From NCBI RefSeq assembly GCF_018128285.1, contig NZ_CP072380.1, positions 1,612,001 to 1,676,000 on the forward strand: a stretch of DNA of 64,000 nucleotides, in the 5' to 3' direction. Source of the DNA: Atopobium sp. oral taxon 416 (GTDB lineage Bacteria > Actinomycetota > Coriobacteriia > Coriobacteriales > Atopobiaceae). The notes below the pieces were generated by a model. The model did not search any database, was not told where the DNA came from, and was given only the letters and a program-made list of their open reading frames with translations. The translations under genes and the position numbers were made by a program. This document shows positions 19,011 through 28,565 of the stretch, piece by piece. Position 1 is the stretch's first letter. Each line of letters begins with the position of its first letter.

Positions 19011-20672
19011 ATGGCAAAAACGAAAAGCCAGCCCCTCAGGATCATTCCGCTCGGGGGCTTAGATGGTATTGGCAAAAATATGACCGCATTCGAATACGGT
19101 GGCGACATGGTCCTGGTGGATGCGGGCATTATGTTCCCGGATGACGATATGCCCGGCGTCGACTTGGTGCTTCCGGACTACACGTATGTGCTGGAGCACG
19201 AGGACGAGCTGCGCGGCATTATCGTGACCCATGGCCACGAGGATCACACCGGTGCGTTGCCGTATCTTCTGAAGGACCTGAACCACAAAGCCCCGATCTT
19301 CTCGAGCAAGCTGACCCTCAAACTGATCGAAAGCAAGCTCGAAGAGCACAATCTCGCTAAACAAGATTACCGTGAGGTGCACGATGGAACCAAGATCGAG
19401 CTCGGAGCCTTTGAGATTCATTTCTTCTCGATGACGCACTCGATCCCGGCAACCTTAGGGTTATACCTGCGTACGCCTGCAGGCTCAGTCCTGCACACCG
19501 GTGATTTCAAGCTGGATCAGACCCCGATCGACGGGGTCCGTCCGGACTATGCCGCGATCAACCGTTTCGCGACGCGTGGGGTAGACCTGTTGCTCTCTGA
19601 CTCCACAAATGCGACCGTTCCGGGCTTCACGCAGTCTGAGGCTGCGGTAGGACCGGCGCTGCGCCATATCATTAAGAATGCCCCCGGTCGTGTCTTTGTG
19701 GCGTCCTTCTCAAGCCACATCCACCGGCTGCAGCAGATCTGTGATGCCGCAGTAGCTGTCGGCCGCAAAGTCGTCGTGACCGGCCGCTCGATGGTGCACA
19801 ATACGCAGATCGCCCGTGACCTCGGCTACCTTAAGATCCCGGATGAGGACATCATCGACGCCTACGATGTGGACGAGATCCCCGACGAGAAGATCGTCGT
19901 GATGTGTACGGGCTCACAGGGAGAACCACTCTCCGCACTGTCCCGGATGGCGAACGGGGAGCACAAGTCGCTTTCGATCCACGAGGGCGACACAGTGATC
20001 ATCTCCGCTAAGCCGGTCCCGGGCAACGAGAAATCCGTCCAGGGTGTCATCAATTCGCTCTCCAAGATCGGCTGCCATATCTTTGATAGAAACAATGCGC
20101 TGGTCCACGTCTCCGGCCACGCCTCTCAGGAAGAGCTCAAGCTGATGCTCGCGATGGTGCATCCGCGCTACTTTATGCCGGTCCACGGCGAGGCCGTGCA
20201 CCTGAGAACGCATGCGAAACTGGCGCGTCAGATGGGCATCCCTGAGGACCACATCTTTATCCTCGATAATGGGGACACGCTCGAGATGCGCCGCCACCGC
20301 GTGAAGCGTGGACCTTCGGTCGACTCCGGCGTGATCTACGTCGACGGGGGTTCTGTCTCCGATGCGGACCCAGTGGTCCTGCGCGACCGCAAGCGCCTCG
20401 CCTCTGACGGTATCGTCACCTGCGTCATCACAGCCTCGAGCCGGAACCACAAAGTGGAAGATGTTAATCTTTCGAGCCGCGGGTTCTCGGCTGCGAATGA
20501 CGATAAACTGGTAGAAGGCGCCTTGGATGCGGTACGTACCGCGGTCAATAAAATCTCAGACCATGCCGCGCTCGACGCGATGCGCAAGGCGGCCAGAAAT
20601 GGTCTTTCTAACTATCTGTGGAACAAGACGCACACGAGACCCATGGTCATCCCGGTAGTGTTGGAGGTATAA
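19011..20672 (+). CDS. rnj: Ribonuclease J
   Basis: Metallo-beta-lactamase and beta-CASP ribonuclease with 5'-3' exo- and endonuclease activity in mRNA decay and rRNA maturation. The zinc motif HGHEDHTGALPY lies near residue 75, the TGDFKLDQTP region follows, and HGEAVHLRTHAKLA marks the C-terminal part. The length of 553 residues is standard. The ribosome site AAAGGAG is unusually far (15 bases) from the ATG, yet no other start fits. The stop is directly followed by the ftsK ATG. RNase J, RNase Y and PNPase all lie within 15 kb here. Confidence 0.95.
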   Translation: MAKTKSQPLRIIPLGGLDGIGKNMTAFEYGGDMVLVDAGIMFPDDDMPGVDLVLPDYTYVLEHEDELRGIIVTHGHEDHTGALPYLLKDLNHKAPIFSSKLTLKLIESKLEEHNLAKQDYREVHDGTKIELGAFEIHFFSMTHSIPATLGLYLRTPAGSVLHTGDFKLDQTPIDGVRPDYAAINRFATRGVDLLLSDSTNATVPGFTQSEAAVGPALRHIIKNAPGRVFVASFSSHIHRLQQICDAAVAVGRKVVVTGRSMVHNTQIARDLGYLKIPDEDIIDAYDVDEIPDEKIVVMCTGSQGEPLSALSRMANGEHKSLSIHEGDTVIISAKPVPGNEKSVQGVINSLSKIGCHIFDRNNALVHVSGHASQEELKLMLAMVHPRYFMPVHGEAVHLRTHAKLARQMGIPEDHIFILDNGDTLEMRRHRVKRGPSVDSGVIYVDGGSVSDADPVVLRDRKRLASDGIVTCVITASSRNHKVEDVNLSSRGFSAANDDKLVEGALDAVRTAVNKISDHAALDAMRKAARNGLSNYLWNKTHTRPMVIPVVLEV

Positions 20673-23339
20673 ATGCCCGCGCGGCGCAAAAGTCAAACTG
20701 TAAAGAAAAATGCCGAACGCGCTGCCAAACCGCAAGTCCAACATCTGGAGCCTTCCGTCATCGAGCCTTCGGTCAAAGAGGATATCTTGGCCGTCGTGCT
20801 CTGTGTCGTAGCGGTGATGATGGTGGTGTCGCTGGTCTCTCCAACCAGCGCATATCTGACCGCTACCGTGGGGCACGTCCTAGACCTCCTCTTTGGGGTC
20901 GGGGCAATACTCTGCCCGGTAGCCCTTGTGGCCTATACCGTGATGCACTTTGTGACGCACGACCAAGTGAAGTCCCGCCGCATTGCCTTAAGCCTTATCC
21001 TGGTGGTGCTGGCGGTGCTCTCACTTCTCTCCGTCAATATGGGCGTGCGGGAGACCCAGCCGATGCTCGTCTTTGAGGAGACCTATGCCACCCATGCGGG
21101 CGGCTACGTCGGGGGCGCCCTCGCATGGTTTCTCCTGACCTTTGTGGGCCGCATTGTCGCCAATGTGGTGCTGACCGGTCTGCTCGTGACCGCAGCTCTG
21201 ATCGGTGGCCTCTCCTTCAGAAAGATCGGGAAAGGTGTCGCCACACAGGTGAGCAAGGCAAAGGAGCGCCGCAGCCAATCCACTCCCACCTATGCGGCTG
21301 GCGGTGCCTCCGACGATCCGATCGACGAGCTCTTTGCGGATGGGGAGGACCCCGAGTCGGTCGCTCCGACCCAGCTGTTCCCGACAAACGCTGAGGGCAA
21401 GACCACCTATCTCGGCAGCCGAAAGACCACAGTCCTCAAGCGTGACAAGAAGATGGATGAGCCTACAATTGAGATGCAAAAGCCTGCCCAGAAGCAGAAG
21501 CGCCATCCCCGTCTCTCGTTGCTGCACCGTGAGCCGGCGCATGAGGTAGAGGATACGAATACAGCTGAAGCTCAACCTGACGGGGGCCTCAACGCGACGG
21601 TTACGGTTCCCACAGACAAGGACGGCGAGGTGACCGAAACCTACAATGCGGTTCCGGCCTTTCTGCGCAATGCTGCAAGACAGGATACTGATCAGCCTAC
21701 ACCGGCAAAGACGCTCAAGCGGGGCGCCAAAGCCCCCAAGCCGCACAAGCGGGGAGCTGTTGCTGCAGGCGTCGCTCCGATAGAGCCGATTGTGAAGGCT
21801 CCCTCGGGAATTCAGCCGGCTTCTGCAGGCTCTAAGGGCATCACGCCTGCGAGCAAGAGCACCGATAAAGAGGAGCTGCCTCCGCTCTCACTTCTGGAAT
21901 CAAACCCGGATTCTGCAACGTCAATGAGCTCAAGCGAGGAGTTGAGGGAGACAGCGCAGAAGCTGCAGGAGACCTTAGCCGAGTTCAAGCTCAAATCAAA
22001 GGTGGTCGGCTGGGTCTCAGGGCCTCTGGTCACAACCTTCAAGATCTCAATGGGCGAAGGCGAGCGCGTCAATAAGATCACGAACCTGGAGGACGATATC
22101 GCCCTCGCATTAGCGACGACTTCAGTGCGTATCTTTGCGCCGATCCCGAAGACCTCGCTGGTTGGTATCGAAATCCCGAACAAGAAGCGCCAGAGCGTCT
22201 GCTTGGGCGACGTGCTACCCTATGCGAAGGGCAAATCTCCGCTTGAGGTTGCCTTCGGCCGCAATACGGAAGGGCGCCCGATCACCGTCGATATCGCCAA
22301 ACTGCCGCACCTACTGGTCGCCGGCACCACCGGTTCCGGCAAGTCAGTGCTTCTGAATTCCATCATCGTCTCGATGCTGATGCGCGCGACGCCGCAGCAG
22401 GTCCGCATGATCATGATCGACCCCAAGCGCGTGGAGTTCACCGGCTATAACGGATTGCCGCACCTCTATGTCCCAGTCGTGACTGATGCGCACCAGGCCG
22501 CAGGGGCACTGCAATGGGCGGTCTCCGAGATGGAGCGGCGCCTTCGGGTCTTCGAGCACTACAAGGTGCGTGACATCAAGAGCTTCAACCGCAACCTCGA
22601 GTTGGGCAAATGGGCGGATATGGAGCATCCCCCTGAGCACATGCCCTATTTCGTGATCGTAATCGATGAGCTGTCCGATCTGATGATCATCGCCCGCAAG
22701 GAAGTCGAAGCTTCAATCGTTCGTATCGCTCAGTTGGGCCGTGCAGCGGGCATCCACCTGATCGTGGCGACGCAGCGTCCCTCTGCGGATGTCGTAACGG
22801 GCCTTATCAAGGCCAACATCGACAACCGTGTGGCACTGGCGGTCGACTCTGCGGTCAACTCCCGCATCATTTTGGATTCCACCGGCGCAGAGCGTCTGCT
22901 CGGCGCAGGCGATATGCTCTATAAGCTCAGAGGCCGCTGTGCGAAACGTGCCCTTGGTTGCTACGTCTCCGACGACGAGATCGAGGCGGTCGTGAGCTTC
23001 GTGAAAGAGCACTTCGATGCGGATCTGCACTCGGAGATCCTTTCTGCCGTGACCCCGGGCCAGATGACTGACCAGGACGGCGCAGGAGTGCATGAGGACG
23101 ATGACCCGCTCATGTGGGAAGCCGCACAGCTCGTGGTGGACTCCCAATTGGGCTCCACCTCAGGTCTGCAGCGCCACCTCAAAGTGGGCTATGCCCGTGC
23201 CGGCAGAATTATGGATATGCTTGAAGACAAGGGGATTGTGGGTCCTCCTGACGGTTCAAAGCCCCGTGAGGTGCTGATGGACCAGGCAGAGCTAGAGGAA
23301 CTACGTATTGCTGAAGAGAAGTATCAGGAGGTAGAGTAG
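20673..23339 (+). CDS. ftsK: DNA translocase FtsK/SpoIIIE
   Basis: Septal ATPase that pumps chromosome ends into daughter cells. Several N-terminal membrane segments (about residues 30-185) are followed by a long charged, proline-rich linker (to about 410). The motor has Walker A GTTGSGKS near 550 and VIDELSDLMI near 667. A winged-helix gamma domain (GSTSGLQRHLKVGYARAGRI) lies at the C-terminus and should read KOPS-type sites. The length is 888 residues. It is tightly joined to rnj (0 bases) and to the RodZ-like gene (1 base). Confidence 0.95.
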   Translation: MPARRKSQTVKKNAERAAKPQVQHLEPSVIEPSVKEDILAVVLCVVAVMMVVSLVSPTSAYLTATVGHVLDLLFGVGAILCPVALVAYTVMHFVTHDQVKSRRIALSLILVVLAVLSLLSVNMGVRETQPMLVFEETYATHAGGYVGGALAWFLLTFVGRIVANVVLTGLLVTAALIGGLSFRKIGKGVATQVSKAKERRSQSTPTYAAGGASDDPIDELFADGEDPESVAPTQLFPTNAEGKTTYLGSRKTTVLKRDKKMDEPTIEMQKPAQKQKRHPRLSLLHREPAHEVEDTNTAEAQPDGGLNATVTVPTDKDGEVTETYNAVPAFLRNAARQDTDQPTPAKTLKRGAKAPKPHKRGAVAAGVAPIEPIVKAPSGIQPASAGSKGITPASKSTDKEELPPLSLLESNPDSATSMSSSEELRETAQKLQETLAEFKLKSKVVGWVSGPLVTTFKISMGEGERVNKITNLEDDIALALATTSVRIFAPIPKTSLVGIEIPNKKRQSVCLGDVLPYAKGKSPLEVAFGRNTEGRPITVDIAKLPHLLVAGTTGSGKSVLLNSIIVSMLMRATPQQVRMIMIDPKRVEFTGYNGLPHLYVPVVTDAHQAAGALQWAVSEMERRLRVFEHYKVRDIKSFNRNLELGKWADMEHPPEHMPYFVIVIDELSDLMIIARKEVEASIVRIAQLGRAAGIHLIVATQRPSADVVTGLIKANIDNRVALAVDSAVNSRIILDSTGAERLLGAGDMLYKLRGRCAKRALGCYVSDDEIEAVVSFVKEHFDADLHSEILSAVTPGQMTDQDGAGVHEDDDPLMWEAAQLVVDSQLGSTSGLQRHLKVGYARAGRIMDMLEDKGIVGPPDGSKPREVLMDQAELEELRIAEEKYQEVE

Positions 23340-23340
23340 C

Positions 23341-24627
23341 ATGCCACGTCCGCGTTTCAGCGAAATGCTGTCCCAGCGTCGTCACCAGTTAGGCCTCACC
23401 ACGGCACAGGCTGCAGATGATCTGAAGTTCAAAGAGCGGGTGCTGGTCGCCCTCGAGGCGGGTGATTTTGACTCGATCCCTAAGGGAGGCTATGCCCAGG
23501 GATTGGTGGCGACCTATGCGCGCTACCTCGGCCTCGATGAGCAGGAGGTCGTGTACGAGTTCAACCACGACCAGCGGGTGTACCGCCACAGCCAGCAACT
23601 TGCCCGCAGCAGGCGTGCCCACTATCCGCAGGGGAGACTGTATACCTCCCGGGTGCCGCAGCATGCCCGTCGCAGCGCTTCCTCCTATGACCGGCAGCGT
23701 CAGGATTCCTTCTATGACCCTTCCGCAACTATCCAGATGCGTCCGGTCTCGCACAGCTATCAGGACGATATGCGCTACGACCAACAGGCACAGCCGTACC
23801 GCGCGGCCAGCACCGAGTCTGCCCGTGATTATTCCCGCAATGTCGCAGCCCGTATGCGGCCTGCGATGGACCAGCTGGATCAGGACCGGCGTACACGCCA
23901 GAGACGCACCCAACATAGGAAGCGTCCGAAACAGTCCCTGTCGGAGACACTGGCCCAGCAGAATACCTTCTGGATCGTCATTATCGTCGGCTTACTTCTC
24001 ACCATCCTCATTATTTACAGCGTCAGCTCCTGCGTGAGCCGCACCGCCGGAGGTGATGACAACACAAGGCAGACCGTGCCGGTGACTAAGACCGAGGTTG
24101 ACAACAGCAACGACCAGTCACAGGACAACAGCGCGCAGGTTGCACAGGATACGTCTTCGAATGACCAGAACAAGGACAACGGCGACGATGCCCACCCGAG
24201 CGTCGTAGTAAGCGTCAAAGGCGGCGGAAGGTCCTGGGTCGAGGTTACGGTCGACGGGTCAAGTCAGGTGGCGCAGACCGTCAGTGGTCCTTGGTCTCAG
24301 ACCTATAACCCGAGCGAGTCGATGACCATCCAGGTGGGGAATGCCTCTGCCGTGACGGTCACGAAGAACGGTCAGACGCAGAACTTTGATGCGAAGGCCT
24401 CCGGCGTGGGGACGATGACCATCAAGGCGGAAGTATCAGGCGACAGCAATTCAAGCTCTGACCAAAACAAGCAGAGCAACAACTCATCGAGCAGCGCCGC
24501 GAATGCGACATCGCCGACCAAACAACAGTCGGCACAGAACACCCAGAGCAACGCTGCTGTGACGACCACAACCCAGAATGGGACAGCAAACTCTACTGCG
24601 AGTACCTCGAACGGACGCAGCCAATAG
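23341..24627 (+). CDS. RodZ-like helix-turn-helix membrane protein
   Basis: The N-terminus (about residues 5-75) is a HTH_25 domain (SEMLSQRRHQLGLTTAQAAD), the cytoplasmic fold that binds MreB in RodZ. A basic, glutamine-rich linker and one transmembrane helix (about 203-225, FWIVIIVGLLLTILIIYS) follow. An extracellular DUF4115-like beta domain (VVVSVKGGGRSWVEVTVDG, about 288-362) comes next, and the last 65 residues are rich in Ser, Asn, Gln and Thr. This architecture and its place after ftsK suggest a role in cell shape or division. Whether MreB is present cannot be seen here. RodZ-like is therefore a family call, not a proven function. Confidence 0.85.
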   Translation: MPRPRFSEMLSQRRHQLGLTTAQAADDLKFKERVLVALEAGDFDSIPKGGYAQGLVATYARYLGLDEQEVVYEFNHDQRVYRHSQQLARSRRAHYPQGRLYTSRVPQHARRSASSYDRQRQDSFYDPSATIQMRPVSHSYQDDMRYDQQAQPYRAASTESARDYSRNVAARMRPAMDQLDQDRRTRQRRTQHRKRPKQSLSETLAQQNTFWIVIIVGLLLTILIIYSVSSCVSRTAGGDDNTRQTVPVTKTEVDNSNDQSQDNSAQVAQDTSSNDQNKDNGDDAHPSVVVSVKGGGRSWVEVTVDGSSQVAQTVSGPWSQTYNPSESMTIQVGNASAVTVTKNGQTQNFDAKASGVGTMTIKAEVSGDSNSSSDQNKQSNNSSSSAANATSPTKQQSAQNTQSNAAVTTTTQNGTANSTASTSNGRSQ

Positions 24628-24663
24628 CAGAGCGATGAGCCGCAACAAAGATAATCAATCGGA

Positions 24664-24686
24664 CCCCGCACGCAGCGCGTGCGGGG
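24664..24686 (+). other. Perfect GC-rich stem-loop between RodZ-like gene and rimO
   Basis: CCCCGCACGC and GCGTGCGGGG form a 10-bp perfect stem with a 3-base loop, without a following U-tract. It could be a terminator without U-run or an RNA stability element. Confidence 0.6.
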
Positions 24687-24721
24687 TGCTGTGCGATAGG
24701 TGATTGAGAGAATAGTTGAGT

Positions 24722-26089
24722 ATGGACAGCAGTGCCACAACGCCAACCACAGTACAGGCACCACAGGGCCGCGTACTGTTTATTACCTTGGGTTGTGCGA
24801 AGAATGAGGTGGATACCGACCGCATGCGGTCGCTTTTGGAACGCGCAGGGTTTGAGGAGACCGACGAGGCAGACGACGCCGACGTCGCGCTGATCAATAC
24901 CTGTTCATTTCTGGCTTCTGCCACCTCAGAGTCGATCGAGACGACCCTGGAGTTGGCACAGGAAGCGACCGATGCCCAAACTCTCAAGCTCCCGATCATC
25001 ATGTGCGGCTGTGTCCCCTCCCGCTACGGGGCGGATCTGCCCGATCAACTGCCTGAAGTGGCAGCCTTTGTGCGGGCAGAGGATGAGGATTCGATTGTGA
25101 GCACCGTTTGCAAGATACTGGATAAGCCGCAGCCGAAGACTGCCAATGTGCTCGATGCGAGTGCGCTGCGTACGGTTGAGGGTACGAGCGCCTATGTGAA
25201 GATCTCAGAGGGCTGCGATCGCTACTGCGCCTTCTGCGCGATCCCCTATATCAGAGGGCACTACCACTCCAGACCGGAAGGCGAAATTGTAGGCGAAGTC
25301 AAATCCTTACTAGAAGGCGGCGTGCGTGAGATCGTCTTGATCGGACAGGACACTGGTATCTGGGGCAGCGACTTCGATGATCCAAAGAAGACCTTAGCCT
25401 GGCTGGTGCGTCAGGTGGCAGAGGTTGTGCGTCCCTATCACGGCTGGGTCAGAGTCCTCTACCTGCAGCCGGAGGGCATAACCGACGAGCTGATCTCTAC
25501 GATCAGGGATACCCCGGAAGTGTTGCCCTACATCGATATCCCAATCCAGCACTGCTGCGCAACCGTGCTGCATCGCATGGGCAGAAAAGGTTCCGCAGAA
25601 GAGTTCAAGAGACTCTTTGCGAGGGTGCGCCGTGAGATCCCAGGCATGGTCTTGAGGACCACCGCACTCACCGGTTTTCCAGGGGAGACGGATGAGGAAG
25701 GGGAGGAGATGCTCGACTTCCTGCAAGAGGAGGAGTTTGACTACACCTCGGTCTTCCCATACTCCCGTGAAGAAGGAACCAAAGCCTACGATATGCCCAA
25801 TCAGGTACCCGAGGAAGTCAAGCAGGAACGTGCGCAGCGTCTGATCGATTTGGCTGAGCAGATGGGATTTTCTGCCACTGCAAGCCATATCGGGGAGACC
25901 GCAGACGTTATCATTGACGGTATCGAACAGACCGATAAGGGGCCTGAACTGATCGGCCACACCTGGTTCCAGGCGCCGGACTCCGACGGTGCGGTGCACA
26001 TCGAATCCGGTGAAGCTACGGTCGGAGACATTGTGAAGGTGAAGCTGACGGACAGCTTTGCCTATGAGATGGTAGGAGAGCTCATTTAA
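24722..26089 (+). CDS. rimO: Ribosomal protein S12 methylthiotransferase
   Basis: Radical SAM enzyme that methylthiolates an aspartate of ribosomal protein S12. The protein reads FITLGCAKNEVDTDRM near the N-terminus, has the cluster motif CDRYCAFC (about residue 165) and a C-terminal TRAM domain. LGCAKN is typical of RimO, in contrast to MiaB and MtaB. The ATG at 24722 was preferred over TTG 24716; neither has a strong ribosome site. The length is 455 residues. It precedes pgsA and pncC, a conserved order. Confidence 0.93.
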   Translation: MDSSATTPTTVQAPQGRVLFITLGCAKNEVDTDRMRSLLERAGFEETDEADDADVALINTCSFLASATSESIETTLELAQEATDAQTLKLPIIMCGCVPSRYGADLPDQLPEVAAFVRAEDEDSIVSTVCKILDKPQPKTANVLDASALRTVEGTSAYVKISEGCDRYCAFCAIPYIRGHYHSRPEGEIVGEVKSLLEGGVREIVLIGQDTGIWGSDFDDPKKTLAWLVRQVAEVVRPYHGWVRVLYLQPEGITDELISTIRDTPEVLPYIDIPIQHCCATVLHRMGRKGSAEEFKRLFARVRREIPGMVLRTTALTGFPGETDEEGEEMLDFLQEEEFDYTSVFPYSREEGTKAYDMPNQVPEEVKQERAQRLIDLAEQMGFSATASHIGETADVIIDGIEQTDKGPELIGHTWFQAPDSDGAVHIESGEATVGDIVKVKLTDSFAYEMVGELI

Positions 26090-26101
26090 GGAGACTATAG
26101 G

Positions 26102-26743
26102 ATGCCCACAGAGCAGCAGAACAAGCAGCAGGACAAAGAGCTTGAACGCAAGGAGCCAAAGCCGCACCGCAGGTGGACCGCGGCAAACATCGTGACGGTG
26201 ATCAGGATCTTCCTGATCCCAGTGTGGTACGCAGTCGCAATGATGAATCCGATCTCAGTGCAGGGTGAGTTTTCTCCCTCACTTCTGGGGGTCGCTATCT
26301 TCTACATCGTGCTTGCCCTGACCGATAAGCTGGACGGCTATCTGGCCCGCAGCCGCAACGAGGTCACGACCTTTGGCAAGTTTTTGGACCCGATCGCGGA
26401 CAAGCTCGTCGTGGTCTTTGCTCTGGTCTTCCTCTTGCAGATCAATCTGACCGATGCGCTGCTGCTCCTGATCGTCATTGCCCGTGAGTTCTTGGTTGCC
26501 GGCCTCAGGATGGTCACCGCCTCCAAAGGCGTCGTGGTCGCTGCAAGTAACCTCGGCAAGGCCAAGACCTTCACGACGATGGCCGGCATCTCGGGCATGC
26601 TCTTAGTGCGTTGCCTGCCGCCTGAGGTAGGCCTCACGGTGGTCCTGCCCCTGAGCCTGACCCTTTTGGTTGTGGCAATGATACTCACCCTCTGGTCGGG
26701 TATAGATTACTTTGTCAAGTGCTGGAAATACTTAGCGGATTAG
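26102..26743 (+). CDS. pgsA: CDP-diacylglycerol-glycerol-3-phosphate 3-phosphatidyltransferase
   Basis: Integral membrane enzyme making phosphatidylglycerolphosphate, the committed step to phosphatidylglycerol. The CDP-alcohol phosphatidyltransferase motif is complete (DKLDGYLARSRNEVTTFG, then DPIADK, about residues 77-103), with several hydrophobic segments after it. There are 213 residues and an AAGGAG ribosome site. A second family member lies on the minus strand at 51714. This one matches PgsA better in its position between rimO and pncC. Confidence 0.93.
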   Translation: MPTEQQNKQQDKELERKEPKPHRRWTAANIVTVIRIFLIPVWYAVAMMNPISVQGEFSPSLLGVAIFYIVLALTDKLDGYLARSRNEVTTFGKFLDPIADKLVVVFALVFLLQINLTDALLLLIVIAREFLVAGLRMVTASKGVVVAASNLGKAKTFTTMAGISGMLLVRCLPPEVGLTVVLPLSLTLLVVAMILTLWSGIDYFVKCWKYLAD

Positions 26744-26757
26744 GTGAGTGATGATAT

Positions 26758-27288
26758 ATGGCTAAATCCTTAGGTGATATGAAACTTCCTTCCTGCCAGG
26801 AGCAGTATTCGCTGGCAGAGGAGTTGGTACACACGGCGACTGACAGGCACGTAACCGTGGGCACCGCGGAGTCCTGCACCGGTGGCCTTGTCGCAGGCGC
26901 TATCACGGACGTCCCCGGCTCCTCTGAGATGCTGCGCGGTGGCGTCGTGAGTTACGCGATTCCCGTGAAGCATGCGGTTTTGGGCGTCTCGAACGAGATC
27001 CTCAACAAACCGGGTGTGGGCGCCATCTCCTCTGAGTGCGCCGAGCAGATGGCGGAAGGCGCCAGAAAGGTGCTGGAACCTACCTATGCGGTCTCCATTA
27101 CCGGGATCGCGGGCCCGGGTGGCGAAGAGCCGGGCAAGCCGGTGGGCACTGTATGGTTCGGCCTTGCCGGAGACAGGATTGAGACCACAACCGAGCTGCA
27201 CACCTTCTCGGGTACCCGTCCCGAGGTGCGCAACAAGGCGGTCTATGTAGCCTTGCAGCTGTTGCTTAAGGCCGTCAAAAACGCCTGA
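26758..27288 (+). CDS. pncC: CinA C-terminal-type nicotinamide-nucleotide amidase
   Basis: Deamidates nicotinamide mononucleotide in NAD recycling. The 176 residues contain only the CinA C-terminal domain. The signature TAESCTGGLVAGAITDVPGS holds the catalytic serine, with SITGIAGPGG further on. The N-terminal MoCF domain of full CinA is absent, which is common. The gene ends 160 bp before recA, the cinA-recA order known from many Gram-positives. Confidence 0.92.
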   Translation: MAKSLGDMKLPSCQEQYSLAEELVHTATDRHVTVGTAESCTGGLVAGAITDVPGSSEMLRGGVVSYAIPVKHAVLGVSNEILNKPGVGAISSECAEQMAEGARKVLEPTYAVSITGIAGPGGEEPGKPVGTVWFGLAGDRIETTTELHTFSGTRPEVRNKAVYVALQLLLKAVKNA

Positions 27289-27313
27289 TAATCACCTCAT
27301 TTGAGGCACATAG

Positions 27314-27347
27314 CACCTCCTCTGTCAGATCGGTGACAGAAGGGGTG
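27314..27347 (+). terminator. Long stem-loop between pncC and recA
   Basis: Two 14-base arms (27314-27327 and 27334-27347) pair with one mismatch and one G-U pair around a 6-base loop (inner stem CTGTCA/TGACAG). No U-tract is present. It probably separates pncC from the SOS-controlled recA. Confidence 0.6.
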
Positions 27348-27388
27348 AGCTCGTTGTCAGTTTCTTGTGCTAGCGTAGCAGGGAGGAA

Positions 27389-27417
27389 TTGACAACGAAC
27401 GTTTGTTCGTATAGGAT
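27389..27417 (+). promoter_or_regulatory. recA promoter with LexA box in the spacer
   Basis: TTGACA (27389-27394) and TAGGAT (27412-27417) are exactly 17 bases apart. Inside the spacer lies CGAACGTTTGTTCG (27396-27409), which fits the Gram-positive LexA box CGAAC-N4-GTTCG with both half sites perfect. LexA binding would cover the whole promoter. Confidence 0.88.
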
Positions 27418-27450
27418 AGCTGCGACACAACCATTCAGAGGAGCTTGTTC

Positions 27451-28560
27451 ATGGCAAAGAGGCATGGGAACTACGAGGCCCACGAGAAAACCTATGGCGC
27501 AGAGCGCGACAAGATGGTTGAGGCTACGACCGCAGAGATCGAAAAGCGGTTCGGCAAGGGCTCAATCATGCGCTATGGGGATGGCGGACCTGACTTAGAG
27601 ATCGGAGCGATTCCGACCGGCTCCCTTGCGCTCGATGCAGCCTTGGGCATCGGCGGCGTCCCCCGTGGACGTATCGTCGAGATCTACGGCCCTGAATCCT
27701 CCGGCAAAACGACGCTGTCCCTGGAAATCCTCGCTGAGGCCCAGGCGATGGGCGGTGTCGTGGCATTTATCGACGCGGAGCACGCGCTCGATCCAGGCTA
27801 TGCAGCCCACATCGGTGTAGATATTGACGATATGCTGATCTCTCAGCCGGATACCGGTGAGCAGGCGCTTGAGATCTGCGATATGCTCGTGCGCTCCGGT
27901 GCGATCGACGTCGTGGTTATCGACTCCGTCGCTGCGCTGGTCCCGCGTGCAGAGATCGAAGGTGAGATCGGTGACGCCACGGTCGGCGCACAGGCACGGC
28001 TTATGAGCCAGGCGCTACGTAAACTTACAGGCTCTCTGGCAAAATCCAAGACCACCTGCATCTTCATCAACCAGTTACGCGAGAAGATCGGTGTGATGTT
28101 TGGCAACCCGGAGACGACCCCGGGCGGCAGAGCCCTCAAGTTCTTCGCCTCGGTGCGTATGGACATCCGCCGTATCGACACGATCAAGCAGAACGGTAAC
28201 ATTATCGGCAACCGTGTCCGCGTGAAGGTCGTTAAGAACAAAGTTGCCGCCCCGTTCAAGCAGGCTGAGTTTGACATTATGTACGGCACCGGTATCTCCA
28301 AGGAAGGCTCCATTCTGGATATGGGCGTCGACTATGGGATTGTCAACAAATCCGGCGCTTGGTTTACCTATGAGACCGAACGGTTGGGACAGGGCAGGGA
28401 AGCTGCCAAGCGTTTCCTGCGCGAGCATCCCGATCTGGCCAAGGAGATCGACCACAAGGTGCGCGTCGCCTGTGGGCTGATCAAGGACGACGATGAACCG
28501 GTCGGCGAGCCTGTCGTGGATGAGAAGGAAGACAAGAGCAAGACCACAGAGAGCGCGTAG
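27451..28560 (+). CDS. recA: Recombinase RecA
   Basis: Forms filaments on single-stranded DNA, drives strand exchange and triggers LexA self-cleavage. Walker A GPESSGKT lies near residue 81, with [19 protein letters not shown] at the DNA-binding loop region. I chose ATG 27451 with AGAGGAG 8 bases ahead; an in-frame TTG two codons earlier was rejected. The length is 369 residues with an acidic C-terminus. recX follows after 5 bases, so the two are probably cotranscribed under LexA. Confidence 0.98.
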   Translation: MAKRHGNYEAHEKTYGAERDKMVEATTAEIEKRFGKGSIMRYGDGGPDLEIGAIPTGSLALDAALGIGGVPRGRIVEIYGPESSGKTTLSLEILAEAQAMGGVVAFIDAEHALDPGYAAHIGVDIDDMLISQPDTGEQALEICDMLVRSGAIDVVVIDSVAALVPRAEIEGEIGDATVGAQARLMSQALRKLTGSLAKSKTTCIFINQLREKIGVMFGNPETTPGGRALKFFASVRMDIRRIDTIKQNGNIIGNRVRVKVVKNKVAAPFKQAEFDIMYGTGISKEGSILDMGVDYGIVNKSGAWFTYETERLGQGREAAKRFLREHPDLAKEIDHKVRVACGLIKDDDEPVGEPVVDEKEDKSKTTESA

Positions 28561-28565
28561 CTGCT

